Below, in pieces: positions 9,797 through 21,693 of a DNA stretch of 57,860 bases. The DNA comes from Brachionus plicatilis (Eukaryota > Rotifera > Eurotatoria > Ploima > Brachionidae), in the NCBI GenBank assembly GCA_010279815.1, contig QEOQ01000267.1:112416-170275 (forward strand). The letters run 5' to 3'. The position numbers and the translations under genes are program-made. The notes beneath the pieces are model-generated. The model was given only the letters and a program-made list of their open reading frames with translations. It had not been told where the DNA came from and did no database searches. Numbering within the stretch: the first letter of the stretch is position 1; every line of letters begins with the position of its first letter.

Positions 9797-11098
9797 TATA
9801 AGTGCCTTGAGTTCTGAAGGACCAAAAAATGTTCTGTAAATTGTAGCATCTGATTCATCTTTTCTACTACCAATATCTTGATTCTGCAGAGTGGGAAATA
9901 ATCTACAAAATTCAGAATATTGTGAATTATAGATATTATATTATATTAAAAGTTCATCTATTAGTTAAAGTCATCTTATCATTTAGTTATCAATTAAAAT
10001 ATTTTATCAATTAAGTAAAAATTAAAAAGCTTTTTAATTTAATTTTGGAATAAATTTTTTTATTCTAACTTCTGAACCTCATAGACTCATTGACTTCTTA
10101 ACTTTAATTTATTTTTATTATTTTACTTTATTTTTATTATTTTTTTTATTATCTCATTTTATTAACTTTAATTTTATTTTTATTTAATTTTATTTTTTTT
10201 AAATTTATTCTGAAGGAGCTCTAGCTCGATACAGAAAACAAATAAATAAAAATAAATAGACTTATGCACAATAAAAAGATTTAAATTTGACAAAAAGCAA
10301 AAAAAAAAGCAAAAAAAAAAAAAACGATTTAATTAGGAATGGTTCTTGAAAAAAATCTTAAAATCACATGTTTTTTGATACACCATTAAAAGTTTTATCT
10401 TTCCGACCTTTTCAAAATTTTATTTCGAATTTTATTCTTCGTTTATAGACTTTTTTCTCATGACTCTATTCTCATGCTTGATTGATGAGACTTTGTAGTT
10501 AAGTCTAATGCTGGAATCTTAAAGTCTCACAATAATAAAGAAAAATTGAATTAGTGTTTTTTATATTTTATTTCTTAAAATAGGATATATATTAATTATT
10601 GTCATTTTTCGGCACATATAAAACAAACAAATAGAATAATAAAATATAAATAAAAGTAATATTAATTCAAAACATATCTAAGAGGATATTTTGATAAAAA
10701 AATAAACTTAAATCAAATCCAAAAATATAAAATAAGACATTTTCAAAAATATCTCTTCTCCAAAATATCGCAACATTTTCTTTAATAATTTTTTCAGTAA
10801 AGATTTTTAAAGAATCTGTAAAGAAACTAAAAAAAAATCTCTAAATACGTTTTGACTGGTAGAACTGATTAAACATTTTAAAGAAAATTTAAAAAATTTT
10901 TTATTCACATTATTGGATTTTTTTTAACTCTATTTTTTCTTCAAAATAGCTCAATATATAAAGATTTTTTAAAGAATCTTTAAAGAAACTACAAAAAATC
11001 TTTATAAAATGTTTGACTTGGCAACTTTAAGTTATTGTACAGAGGATAAATCAGTAGCTACAATTTATAGAACATGTTTTAGTCCTTCAGAACTCAAG
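9797..11098. repeat. inverted repeat bracketing 1.3 kb
   Basis: 9797-9855 (GAGTTCTGAAGGACCAAAAA, TGTTCTGTAAATTGTAGC) returns inverted at 11033-11098 with about 80% identity. A related stretch occurs at 51050-51105. The interval holds the hairpin box at 10208-10236 and no complete gene, so it may be a non-autonomous TIR element. 11130-11225 also holds a short open stretch (KIWLTLKEAYCINASRYFLK) of unknown nature. Confidence 0.45.
10090..10260 (-). repeat. interspersed hairpin repeat, copy 1
   Basis: Read on the minus strand: ATTTATTTGTTTTCTGTATC, then GAGCTAGAGCTCCTTCAGAA, then an A-rich stretch of TAAAA-type units and a tail. The 29-bp box (10208-10236) is an imperfect palindrome (TTCTG...GAGCT/AGAGCTC...CAGAA). 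Further copies at 33065, 49561 and 56645. Confidence 0.75.
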
Positions 11099-11099
11099 A

Positions 11100-13204
11100 T
11101 TTTAAAGAAGAATATATATATTCTAAAGAAAATTTTTTTTGTAAGCGTAAGATAAAAATTTGGCTAACGCTTAAAGAAGCATACTGTATCAATGCAAGCC
11201 GGTATTTTCTTAAAAATTTTTAAAGGTAAATGAAATTCATATCCTCTAATTTAATTTTTAAATTTTTCATTATTTTCAAAAAATTGATTAAAAAAATGTT
11301 TTTGTATTAAAGTTTTCTTAATCAAATTAATAATTTTGTAAAATTATCCTTCAATCTTACACATCAAATGAAATAAATTTTTAAAAGAAAAAAAAGTTTA
11401 CCATTAAGGGGGTTATCTAGTATTAATTAAAATATATTACGACGAAACAAAGTTAAATTTTGTATTGCAAAATTTAACACTTATTTTAATTTACTTACAC
11501 AAATTTTAATTTGAAACTTTCAAATTAAAATTTTTTATATATATGTAATATATGTAATTTTTATTTAGATTTGATCATGAACTTCAATTTGCCCTTAAAG
11601 AATGTAAAATTTTTTTCAAGACCATAATGACACTGTATGTTTTTTTCTTCTTTAAAAAATTAATACTATATTCTAAAAAAAATATAACTAAAATTTTCAA
11701 AAATGAGACAAAATTCGACTTCATGTAAGCCGATTTTAAGGTGAAATTTTTAGTAAAAGAAAAAAAAATGTGTGGCTGATAACATTAATAAATTAACAAA
11801 TTAGAAAAATACTTGAATATTATTTAGATGGATTGGCTTCTATTTTAGATAAACACTAATTGATTAATTGTTTAAAACAAAATATTTAATTGACATAAAA
11901 AGATTTTTTTTAAAATAAATAGTTTTAAAAAATTTAATCACTGCTTATTTGTTACCTCTAGAAATTCTACGTTTTTTTACTCTACATTTTAAATTTCTAC
12001 ATTCTCAATTATCTACATTTTTTGGTCTACCAATTATCGATTCTATTTTTTGAGTGTTACCCTTAAAAATCTAATGACCTAAAAATCAAATATTAAAAAA
12101 TTGACAATCGTATGTAATTTAAGGAGACTTACCTTGATAAACAAAAAATATTTCTTGCCAACAAAAAGTTTTAATTTTTTTGATTCAAAATTAAGAGACT
12201 ATAATTGAGAGACATTACCATCTTAGCAAAGACATACTAAACAAAAAATTCAAAGGGAAAAAAGCTTGCCTAAAAGTGTGGTATATTTTGTTTTTTTAAA
12301 TAAATTCGAATTTTTGATACAACAAAATTTGCTTTAAAATTTTTATTTAAAAATTAATTGAAACATTTTTATTAATAATTACACATTCACCTCTGTTTTG
12401 AAAATAGATGGACATTTAATTTGGAAATTATAAGTTTGAAATACAAATCTTAAGTATTCTGAAATGAATAATTTCAGATTATTGATCAAATTATTTTTAT
12501 TAGGCTTTTTAATGATTTACTAAGTGACCAAATTTTTATGAGCGGTCAACATTTTATTTTTCATACCAGAGATGATTTAACGATAAGATATTATTTTTAG
12601 TTTTAACAATTTTTAAATTATTTTTTTGGTCGATATTATTTAAGTGATTTTTTTTTCAAATTATTCAAGTTTTTTTTTCTTCTTAAAACATAAAATTTAT
12701 CATAAATTACACCAAATTTGTGTGTCAGATTCTTTTGCTAAGCTTCAATTAAAAATTTAATTCAATATATAATTATTTCTCCATATACTTAAAATTATAA
12801 AAAAATGAATACGAAAATGACTCATTTTGTTTACGTTTTTGATTTGAAAATAATTCGTTAATTTTCTTTTATCGGTTGAAAAATTTTTTTCAATTTTAAT
12901 AACCAAACTATCTTTCAAATTTAATTTTTCTTTCAATTTCTACAATAACTAATTGATAATGTGATTTTATCATCCCTAGTAATAATAATATGATGTGGTT
13001 CAAAGTAATTTTGACTCTCTACAAAAATTATATAATCATTCAAAAGCATTCTCGAAACTTATACTTTATCTCAAAACATATAGCAATGCTGCTTAATAAA
13101 ATTTTAAAAATTTGTCATGCATGAAAAAATATCTGAAAAATTTATATTTTCAAAAAATAAATTCACTAGTCATTCTTATTTAAAGAAAAATCTAATTTTA
13201 AAAA
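11100..13204. other. gene-free stretch
   Basis: AT-rich, no supported gene. Contains only short open frames without codon-like composition. Confidence 0.45.
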
Positions 13205-13939
13205 ATGATCAAAAAAATTCTTCTCTTAAATTACTGGGTATTTATTCCTATACTTGTTTATCTGATACTTTTTTTTGTCAATCCACTCGTTCAAAAACTA
13301 CTGCATGCAAAATGTTCACCCAATTTAATAGTCGATGTTGACTTATGGTTGTTCCAGAACAATATTTATTTTATTCTATCCAAAGTACAAAATCCAGTGC
13401 TTGACATCATATCATCGATTCCCTATCTATTCCACTTTCCTCTGCCATTAATCTATGCCATCTTTCTAATTCGATCTAAAGCAAACATTGAAGATATCCT
13501 GCGCATTACATTGGCATATGGTTTAGTTAACATGATCGGAGTGATTATTCAGTACATGGTCCCGACACCACCACCATGGATGATATTAATGGAAAATAAA
13601 ATTCCCGAAGCCAACTTTCATCGAGTGGACAATTTTCTCGGCATCAAAATTTTCAAGACAATTTATTCATTTTCAAAATTGGTATGCGGTGCTTTTCCGT
13701 CCTTGCATACTGCATGGCCTTCAATTATCCTTTTCGGAGAAGTATTATGGATAGGTAGATGGTTCTGTGTGCTTCATGTGTGTCTCATCGCCTTCTCAGC
13801 TGTTTATTCAATGCATCACTACATTATTGATGTTTTGACGGGAATTTTGCTGGCTTACATCTCATGCAAAATTGCGAATATTGTCAATTTTGAAAAAATG
13901 GACACCAGAGACTATACTCTTTGTACAACCGAGTGCTAG
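13205..13939 (+). CDS. PAP2-superfamily, Aur1/inositol-phosphorylceramide-synthase-like membrane enzyme
   Basis: 244 codons, no intron, ATG at 13205, TAG at 13939. Six or so hydrophobic segments: about residues 10-28, 72-90, 100-118, 172-186, 188-202 and 207-224. The lipid-phosphatase motifs are in order: PTPPPWM at 120-126 (equivalent of the PTAPPW-type box seen in Aur1 and bacterial relatives), CGAFPSLHTAWPS at 161-173 with the catalytic His168, and YSMHHYIIDVLTG at 201-213 with His205 and Asp209. PAP2_3 enzymes move or remove lipid head groups at the membrane; fungal Aur1 makes inositol phosphorylceramide. The substrate cannot be told from sequence. Length is short compared with fungal Aur1 (about 400) and nearer bacterial PAP2 proteins. 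Being intronless among short-intron genes raises the possibility of horizontal origin. Confidence 0.8.
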   Translation: MIKKILLLNYWVFIPILVYLILFFVNPLVQKLLHAKCSPNLIVDVDLWLFQNNIYFILSKVQNPVLDIISSIPYLFHFPLPLIYAIFLIRSKANIEDILRITLAYGLVNMIGVIIQYMVPTPPPWMILMENKIPEANFHRVDNFLGIKIFKTIYSFSKLVCGAFPSLHTAWPSIILFGEVLWIGRWFCVLHVCLIAFSAVYSMHHYIIDVLTGILLAYISCKIANIVNFEKMDTRDYTLCTTEC

Positions 13940-16792
13940 TGTGTAAATAGTCTAAAATTTTTTTAATCTAGGTAATTTCTGTTTAATTTTAATAAAAATA
14001 ATTTTTTTTTCAGCTTATTTCTTATTTTTATCTCCAATAGGACCACAGTTAGTCACGTCACGTTTGAAGAATAAATTGAATCAAATTGATAGATGTTTTT
14101 TGTGAAACTGAGAAAAATATTTATATCAAACTTTTAAAACTAAGAAATTTTACAAAATATTGAATTTATTATACACAAAACATCATAATTTTTATTTATG
14201 AGTTGTTATTTTTTTAACCAAGTTCTGGTAACAAAAACTATCTCAGCAAATTTACTCAATTTATTTTTTAAATAGATATAATATAGAAAGAACAATTTAT
14301 TGAAAATTCATCATCAATAATTATCTTCAAAAAATGAAAATTGTAATTGAAAAAATTTATTTCAGGAGTTAAAAATCTTTAAAAATTAACAACTCTTTTT
14401 GTTTTTTTTTCTATAAAATTTGCTGCATAATTTCTTTGGATCTTTTGACTTCAACATATTCTCGTACAGTTTGTCTACTACAGTCAATTTATTTTTACTT
14501 TAATTTTCACTTTGGTGAGGGATAAATTAAACAAAAAGCTCTTTTTATGATTTTTTTGATAAAATTTTCTAGGAAAATCAAACAAAAATGTAAATAAATC
14601 CTTAATTTTAAGATTACTTAATTTTTATTTTAAAATCTGTAAAAGATCAATGAAATATATTATCAGCGTTTGTAGGTTTTTACAGATCTATGAGAGAATT
14701 TTGGACCAAAATGATCAATAATGAAAAGATTAACTTTTTTTTAAGAGATCTAAATAATACCAGTGAGTTCGTTTTTTTTTATTCTGCCAATAAACATAAA
14801 AAGTGAATTTTAAAAATCAACACATAAAAAAAATCTAAAAATTAATTTATAATAAATTGAAAAATTACATAAATACTAAAATTAAATTTCAAAAACGATA
14901 ATTAAACATAAATTTTTATTTGATCAAATAAATTTTGAATAGTTAAAAAACACATAAGTTTCTAAAAGATTAACTATAAAAGATAAATACACAAAGATTT
15001 TTTTTGTATTTAGAATAGGTAAACAATTCGTTTGATTTTGCAGGGATTTCGTACAAAAAATTTATTAATAAAAATAAGTCTAGGAAATGTAAAGAAGGAC
15101 CTTAGAAAGAATTTGAACAAAATAAAGCAAAAATTTTTATGCTTTTTCTTTTTTACGAATAATTTTTATGTGCCTTTTATGTTTTTAAACTTAATTTTGG
15201 TTTTTATTAAAACAATAAAAATACAAATTTATGTATAATAAACAGACTAGGAAATTTTTTTATGTGTAATTTCCCTTTTTCTTTTATGGGTTAGTCACAT
15301 TATTCATTTTTTTAATCTCTTTTTATGTTTATCCAATCTTCGTCCGTATTTGCTGATATAATTTACAGAACCATTTTTGAACCATCACTAAACAAAAATT
15401 TTATTGATTTTTTCCAGATTTTGTAGAAATTATTTTTTGTTAATAATATTAGATCTTTTTAATATCGCCAGAATTTACATTAAAAAATTAAATAGATAAT
15501 TTTAAATTAATACAATATTCAAGAAGATTAATCGCAAATGATCTTCGAGGCAAAAAACTTAGTTGTCAATAATTAAATAAATTAAATTCAAATAAATTAG
15601 ACATTGATTGATTCTAAGTGAATTTCAAGTATTATGCTGAACAAATTTTGAAGAATGTGATGTTTTTAAAATTTTTTGGGCAGACTAAAGATTTTGATGT
15701 TACATTGATGTTATAAATCTATCACTTTTTTTCATTTTTGTCATAGTTGGTCAAGTCTGGCAAAAATATAATGTATAATGTAATATAACGTCAAATAAGA
15801 TATAACACTTTTCGATATGAATACAAACACCACCATGACTTGCCTGACATCTATCACGGATTTAAGAATTGTTTTTGTATTATGAACAATTTCTTTAAGA
15901 TCCACTCTTTAAGCCCGTAACTTGACTTTGACTTTATGAGTTGCGAACAAGTTTGAGTTTAACTAAATTTTCTTTTTTAACTCAAACTTTTAGATGAATA
16001 AAATTTCAGGTCAGATCAAATTTTTCACATTAATTAACTTATTTTTTAGGGTTTTTTTCACATTATTTGAACTTTAGTTTTGGAATTAGAAGAGACAATT
16101 TAATTTTTCACAATTTTAGGATGGTTTCGAATAGTCAGTAAAAAATTAAAATTCTGGTTTTAAGCGAGTTCACTTTATTCTTTAAAATATTTAATTTCTT
16201 TAACCAAAACACTTCAAGCGAATTATTTAGACAATTCTTAAATATTAGTTTCATTATTTTCAAAAAATAGTTTTTATTTTTGTAAAATTAATCATTATAC
16301 GCGTCAAAAAAGACTATTATTTTAATTTAAGTCAACAAAAATTTCTTTTATTATTTTACAAAACTCTAAGGTTAATTGAATTTTTAATTAAAACCATTTT
16401 TTTATAAAATAGAGGCAAGCAAAGCTTTATATGCGAGTAACAAAACTTTTTTCAAAAAATTTAATTTATTATAAAATTGATTTAATTTTTTGTATTTGAA
16501 TTACAAAATGTATCTAATGTTGAAATATCATTGAAAAAAAGCGATGTTTCACTTTGTTTTTGTAACATTGAAAAAATTTGTTTTTTTCTTTATAAATTTT
16601 GACCTTAATGATAATTGTATGATGTATTTTAACAAAATTCAAATAATAAAAAATTGGAAAGCAGAGCGTGGATAGTTTTTTTAACTAAAAATATTTTTTT
16701 AGGGTAATTATATCACAAACCCAAAAACAAAATTTGTAAACATAAAAACAAAGTTTTTCAACAATTGAAAATAAATTTAAAACTAAATGAAT
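13940..16792. other. long gene-free stretch
   Basis: Nearly 2.9 kb of AT-rich DNA with no supported coding, RNA or terminal-repeat feature. The longest open frame (15032-15238) has the lysine/phenylalanine/leucine bias expected of random A/T sequence. Confidence 0.5.
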
Positions 16793-17537
16793 TACCGTAA
16801 ACCCTTGCGCATAGGCGCAGCAGTTAATACCAGGCCCTACAACTACCGCAATGCGGCTAATCCCAGTCATTTCATGTAAAAAAAAATTAAAATTGAATTA
16901 AAAAGATTTTTCGCGCCTAAGACAGGATCCGGTAATTACCATGTGGTAAACCCAAGAATTTGTCGTTTTACCGCACCATAAACTGATTCATAACCGCGAA
17001 AAAAAAATTAAAATAAGCATTTAAATGTCGTTATAGGTCGATTTTAATTTAAAAGTTTCGAAACAACCGCATGCGGTAAAATTAAGTTTTTAAGGAAAAA
17101 GAAACATTTTGTAAAAAAAGAAAAAAATTTAAAAAAGTTGGTTTTGCAATTTTTCTTTTTTCTTTTTTTCTACGCTTTTTTTTTGAACCAATTTTTAATC
17201 AATTTTTTATTTTTTTAAAAAATGTTTTTTTTTCCTTAAAAACTTAATTTTACCGCATGCGGTTGTTTCGAAACTTTTAAATTAAAATCGACCTATAACG
17301 GCATTTAAATGCTTATTTTAATTATTTTTTTCGCGGTTATGAATCAGTTTTTGGTGCGGTAAAACGACAAATTCCTGGGTTTACCACATGGTAAATCCCG
17401 GATCCTGTCTTAGGCGCGAAAAATCTTTTTAATTCAATTTTAATTTTTTTTTACATGAAATGACTGGGATTAGCCGCATTGCGGTAGTTGTAGGGCCTGG
17501 TATTAACTGCTGCGCCTATGCGCAAGGGTTTACGGTA
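16793..17537. mobile_element. 745-bp foldback element (near-perfect palindrome)
   Basis: The left half (from TACCGTAAACCCTTGCGCAT) is repeated inverted to the right end (GGGTTTACGGTA), with arms of about 310-330 bp and a short A/T centre near 17110-17200. Unlike the surroundings the arms carry GC-rich mini-palindromes: ACCGCATGCGGT, CCGCAATGCGG, TTACCATGTGGTAA, GCGCATAGGCGC. No coding capacity and no clear target duplication. Confidence 0.85.
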
Positions 17538-18111
17538 TTTAAAAATTAATAAAAGAATTTTCAATGTTTTTTTATATTTTTTCTATTCAGATCAAATTTT
17601 AAGAACAAAATGATCATTTGAAATTTTTAAAAAATAAATACTAAACATTTCTAGACATTTTATGTCTAATAATGGTTCATTATAAAATTAGCATCAAAGA
17701 GATTGATCTCTAATTTATTTAACAAAATCAACCAATAATTTAAATAATTCAGGTAAAGTTAATTCAGAAATTCAAATTCAAAAATTTAATAATCATTCAT
17801 TCAAACAAAAATAATTTTTATTTTTCCATTTAAACAAATTTTAAATTTTAAAACAGTAAATTTTTTGTCTTTAAAAGTAAGTTTTTATTAAAATCAATTA
17901 AAGTATTTAAACCAATTTGAGTTCAATAAAATGTGACATTTTTATGTTTTTGAATAAGAAGATAAATTTGACTTGACATTTCAAGTAATTGCTTTGGAAG
18001 TATTTTATTTTTTATTTTTTATTAAAAAAATATTTCAATTAATATTTTGATCTTTTGATCTTGATCTCAAACTTCAATTTGTCTAAAAATTAATAAAGAA
18101 ACAAACTATCG
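17538..18111. other. gene-free spacer between two inverted-repeat elements
   Basis: AT-rich, nothing recognised. Confidence 0.5.
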
Positions 18112-18113
18112 TA

Positions 18114-18266
18114 TTCCCTCGTTCGATATTGCAGCCTCAAAAACCGAAACACAACTTTGACGCAGGCAATAAACACCATCTCGCCCATGTCAAAACATTA
18201 TTAACTTACACCGCATGCGTCAAATTTGTGTTTCGGTTTCTGAGGCTGCAATATCGAACGAGGGAA
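18114..18266. mobile_element. 153-bp MITE with TA duplication
   Basis: Inverted repeats of about 50 bp begin TTCCCTCGTTCGATATTGCA and end with the complement at 18266. TA lies on each side (18112-18113, 18267-18268), which fits a Tc1/mariner-type MITE. The loop of about 50 bp is not coding. Its GC content is clearly above its surroundings. Confidence 0.85.
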
Positions 18267-18575
18267 TAAGTTAAAATAAATTTGTTAATAAATTTTTATT
18301 TATTTGAGTTTAAAAAAGATATTAAAGTGAGGATATTTTATGGCAAACAAGGACAAATCAAAGTTGTTTCACTTTTTTTCATTTGCATACAATCATAACA
18401 AAATTATAAATTTTTAAATTTTTGCTTTCGAAGTTATGCATTGAATTTTGATGCAAAACTTCCAATACAATAATCTTAATAAAAAAATGGATTTTGTGCA
18501 GGGAAAAGTCTTTGGACAACCAAAATACTGGTTTTCACACTCAAAAAAAATTCTAGATCAAAACTGCTAAAATTT

Positions 18576-18815
18576 TTATAAAATAAATGTTATTTTAATA
18601 TACACACAAAAAAAATTCTCATTACACACAAAAAAATGAATTAAGAGTCTAATTTTATTATCTAATTTTGGCGGTCTTCCCCTTTTACATTTATTTTCTT
18701 TTGTATCTGGTCTTGTATCATTATCAATTTCAACTATTTTTTTTGAAGGAGGGCTTCCTCTTTTCCGTTTACCTTCTTTGGCATTCGAAATTTCCAAAAA
18801 TTGCTTGAAGTTCAA
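18576..18815 (-). CDS. small AT-hook ORF of unknown function
   Basis: The minus strand has two AT-hook-like cores, KRKRGSPPSKK and KCKRGRPPKLDNK, about 25 residues apart in a basic/acidic context. The frame opens without an ATG (TTG at 18815), so an upstream exon or another start is likely. An alternative frame begins ATGCCGAAAATTC at about 18836. RGRP-type AT-hooks bind the minor groove of A/T DNA, and such tails are common in transposon proteins. Flanking sequence at 18530-18620 and 18930-19060 has several CACACAAAAAAA and TTTTTTGTGTG motifs, perhaps worn ends of an element. Confidence 0.4.
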   Translation of the reverse strand: MNFKQFLEISNAKEGKRKRGSPPSKKIVEIDNDTRPDTKENKCKRGRPPKLDNKIRLLIHFFVCNENFFCVYIKITFIL

Positions 18816-19942
18816 AATTTAGAATTTTCGGCATTTTATGAAATTTGAAATTTAACATAATATTTATAAAAAAATTGTAAGAAATAAAATTCATGTACTT
18901 TTTTTTTCAAGTGAAATATTTTTTGTAAAAATTCTCAATGCACACAAAAAAAAAATTTTCACAATCAAAAAAGAAAATTTTTGGATATTGTGTGTGAAAA
19001 TCTATTTTTTGGTTGTAATGAGCAGATTTTTGTTTGTCAAAATACTAGACCCTTTTGTGCTAAAGATTTTTCTGTAATATTTAAAAGCTGAACTAAACAA
19101 TGTTTCATTTAACAGTTAATTTTAAAGAAAAAATTTATAGAAATATTTGCCCTAGAAAATTATTATTTTTATCGAATTGTATGTTAATATATAATTGAAA
19201 ATTAAATTTTTTTATAATCTTAATTTTCAATTACTTTAAAAATAAACCAACCTAAACATTTAAGTTACATTTCTTTAGAATTATAACCATCTAATTAAAA
19301 ATCTTTTGATAGAATTTTAACATTTAAATAAAATAAACTTAAAAATCATGGATACAAAAAATAGAGAAATCTCAAAATATTGATATCCTATTTTATCAAT
19401 ATATTTCTTGTGTTAATTAAAATTAATTTTTATTTGTTTAATCAAGTGAAACATATTTTGTTTCATATTTTTTTCACCATTAAAGTTAATAAAGCTCAAT
19501 TTTGTCAATTTAATGAAAAAGAATTTTATTTTTGTAATTTTTAGAAGGTTTGAGTGAAAATTCACAATGTTGATTTCTTTTTATGATGTTAAAGTTTTTA
19601 ATTTTTCACTATTAAATAAAAATTTCTTTAAAACGATATTTCAATAAAACAACAACATTTGGCTATATCATCTATTTGAATTAATAATAAAAGAAAAACG
19701 TCAATATCTACAATTAAAATATAATAATTAATGTATCATATTAAACAAAAATATTGAATTTGATGAAAGTTGCCACAATATCTTCTGTAAATTCAAAAAA
19801 TTTTGAATTGAAGCGCAAAAATAAACTTAATTATGATTTGACTTGAAAAAAAAGCTTTAAATTTAAAATTTACAAAAAAAACGTCCAAATCTTGAAATTT
19901 TTGAAAATTAAAAAAAAATAAAATAAAATTTTTTATTTAAAT
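18816..19942. other. gene-free stretch before the RING gene
   Basis: AT-rich, no supported feature other than the CACACAAAAAA-rich edge noted for the AT-hook ORF. Confidence 0.45.
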
Positions 19943-21511
19943 ATGCTTATGCTAGACGATGAGTTGTTTAAATGCAAATTTTGTCAAAAAACCTTAAACG
20001 ACCCAAGAATACTACCTTGTGGCGAGAGCATTTGTTCCACATGTGTTCCAGCTGGGTGTAAAAGACTCAAATGTAAATCATGCCATGAAAAACATCCTGT
20101 ACCACTAAAGGGGTTTGTTGCCATCAAGTGTTTGGCAAAATCGCTCGAGTCAACACTTGACTCAGAGGATCTTAAACCTCGTTTTAAAGAATATCAATTT
20201 CAGGTTAAAGATATAACTTCAAAAATGGATAGAATTCAAAATTTGTGTGCCCAAAGTGAAATTTCAAACTATTGCTCAAATTTAATCAATCAAATCGATT
20301 TACAATATGAGTATACAGTCCAAAGAATCTCCGATTTAAGACACAAGTTGATAGAAGATGCCAGAGCCTATGAGCATACTTGTAATGTTAAATTGTTGGA
20401 AAATAAAAACACCATTGAAACAAATCTGCAAAATTTACGCGAAATTTCTGGAAAAATAAGAACCAAGTGCCAGAAAAATATTTTTTCCAAGCAGGAAATT
20501 AATGAAATCGAAATGCTCAAAATCAAGTTTGACGATCAAGAAAAAAAGTTGATGAAAAATATTTTTTTTCATTCAAGCTTTAATTATTTGTTGCCAGAAC
20601 AAAAGATAAATGACGATTTTCTTGGAAAATTAAGTTTAAAAGTGGGTAAACATTTTACTCCAGAAAAATTTGAGCAATTTACAATCAAATGTGAATTAAA
20701 AGATGAATCAAAAATATTAAGACTGAAAAATGGCATGACTTTAGTATGTAATGTCAATACGAAAGAAATATTTGACGAGATAAAAAATACTTATTTTTTT
20801 AAAAGTCAAGTATTTTTGACAACATATTTAAAAGATGAAATAATAAAATCAGTGAATTTTGATTTAAGACACAGTTCAGAAAGTTGTTTTTTGGTCAAAA
20901 CTTATGGGGAATATATTTATACTTATTTAAATACATTTGTTATATTTTTTTTTAATTTGGAAGAATATACACGATTTAAGATTTCTAAAAATGTGAAAGA
21001 CTTTGCAGTTTGTTCCGATTATATTTCAGTTTTGTCAAATGATCATTTGTACGTCTATAGCAAATTTTCCCCAAGACTTCTTCGATCAATTTCCCTAAGT
21101 TATTTTGAAGAACTTAAGACGAAACCATTGCCTGTATTTTTTAATTTCAAATATATTTTAGCCAGTAGACATTATTTTATTCTTTTCAAAATTAAAAAGT
21201 GTTGCATTATTTGTAAAAAAGAGCTGAATATTGTCAAGACTATAAATTTGGAAAGTGGTTTTGAAATCATTGGAACAACAGACAATGGAAAAATATGGAT
21301 CATGGATAAAAGAAAATCTCGGGTTTATTCAGCTTTTTCCGATGGAATAATTGATGAAGAAATTAATTTTGAGGGATTTTCTGATCAAGTGAAAATTCAA
21401 ATTTTGAATGAAGAAAAGTTTGAATTAATTGAGAGCGATAATTTAACTTCAATCGAAATCTATAGTTTATTAGAAGATACCACCAGTAGTGGATGTTCAA
21501 GAAGAAGTTAA
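19943..21511 (+). CDS. RING-type zinc-finger, coiled-coil protein (TRIM-like layout)
   Basis: 522 codons, single exon, ATG 19943, TAA 21511. An N-terminal RING-type module: C11-x2-C14, C26, C31-x2-C34, C44-x2-C47. In the usual PCGHS.C box the histidine is replaced by glutamate (LPCGESICSTC, Glu28). Residues about 85-215 are heptad-rich (coiled coil). The remaining 300 residues form a beta-rich region of repeated short strands (ILRLKNGMTLVC, KDFAVCSDYISVL, KIWIMDKRKSRVYS) like a degenerate propeller. This order suggests a TRIM/RBCC-like E3 ligase or scaffold. Loss of the His ligand may weaken one zinc site, so ligase activity is not assured. No neighbour shares its strand closely. Confidence 0.75.
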   Translation: MLMLDDELFKCKFCQKTLNDPRILPCGESICSTCVPAGCKRLKCKSCHEKHPVPLKGFVAIKCLAKSLESTLDSEDLKPRFKEYQFQVKDITSKMDRIQNLCAQSEISNYCSNLINQIDLQYEYTVQRISDLRHKLIEDARAYEHTCNVKLLENKNTIETNLQNLREISGKIRTKCQKNIFSKQEINEIEMLKIKFDDQEKKLMKNIFFHSSFNYLLPEQKINDDFLGKLSLKVGKHFTPEKFEQFTIKCELKDESKILRLKNGMTLVCNVNTKEIFDEIKNTYFFKSQVFLTTYLKDEIIKSVNFDLRHSSESCFLVKTYGEYIYTYLNTFVIFFFNLEEYTRFKISKNVKDFAVCSDYISVLSNDHLYVYSKFSPRLLRSISLSYFEELKTKPLPVFFNFKYILASRHYFILFKIKKCCIICKKELNIVKTINLESGFEIIGTTDNGKIWIMDKRKSRVYSAFSDGIIDEEINFEGFSDQVKIQILNEEKFELIESDNLTSIEIYSLLEDTTSSGCSRRS

Positions 21512-21693
21512 AGTCCAAACTGTATCAGCAGCCATTTTGTCTGATTTTATTTTAATAATTGTGATATTATCAATTACCGACAATTCAGTATAATACCTAC
21601 CATTTAAAACTTTTTTAAATAAAAATACAATTAAAATTCAATAAAAAATTTATTCCAAAATATTTAGTTTGTTGATAAAATTACTATCAGTTA

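Noticed and set aside
16685..16870. Minus-strand open frame of 61 codons at the palindrome edge
   Set aside because: It runs through the foldback arm and its mirror; no protein features.
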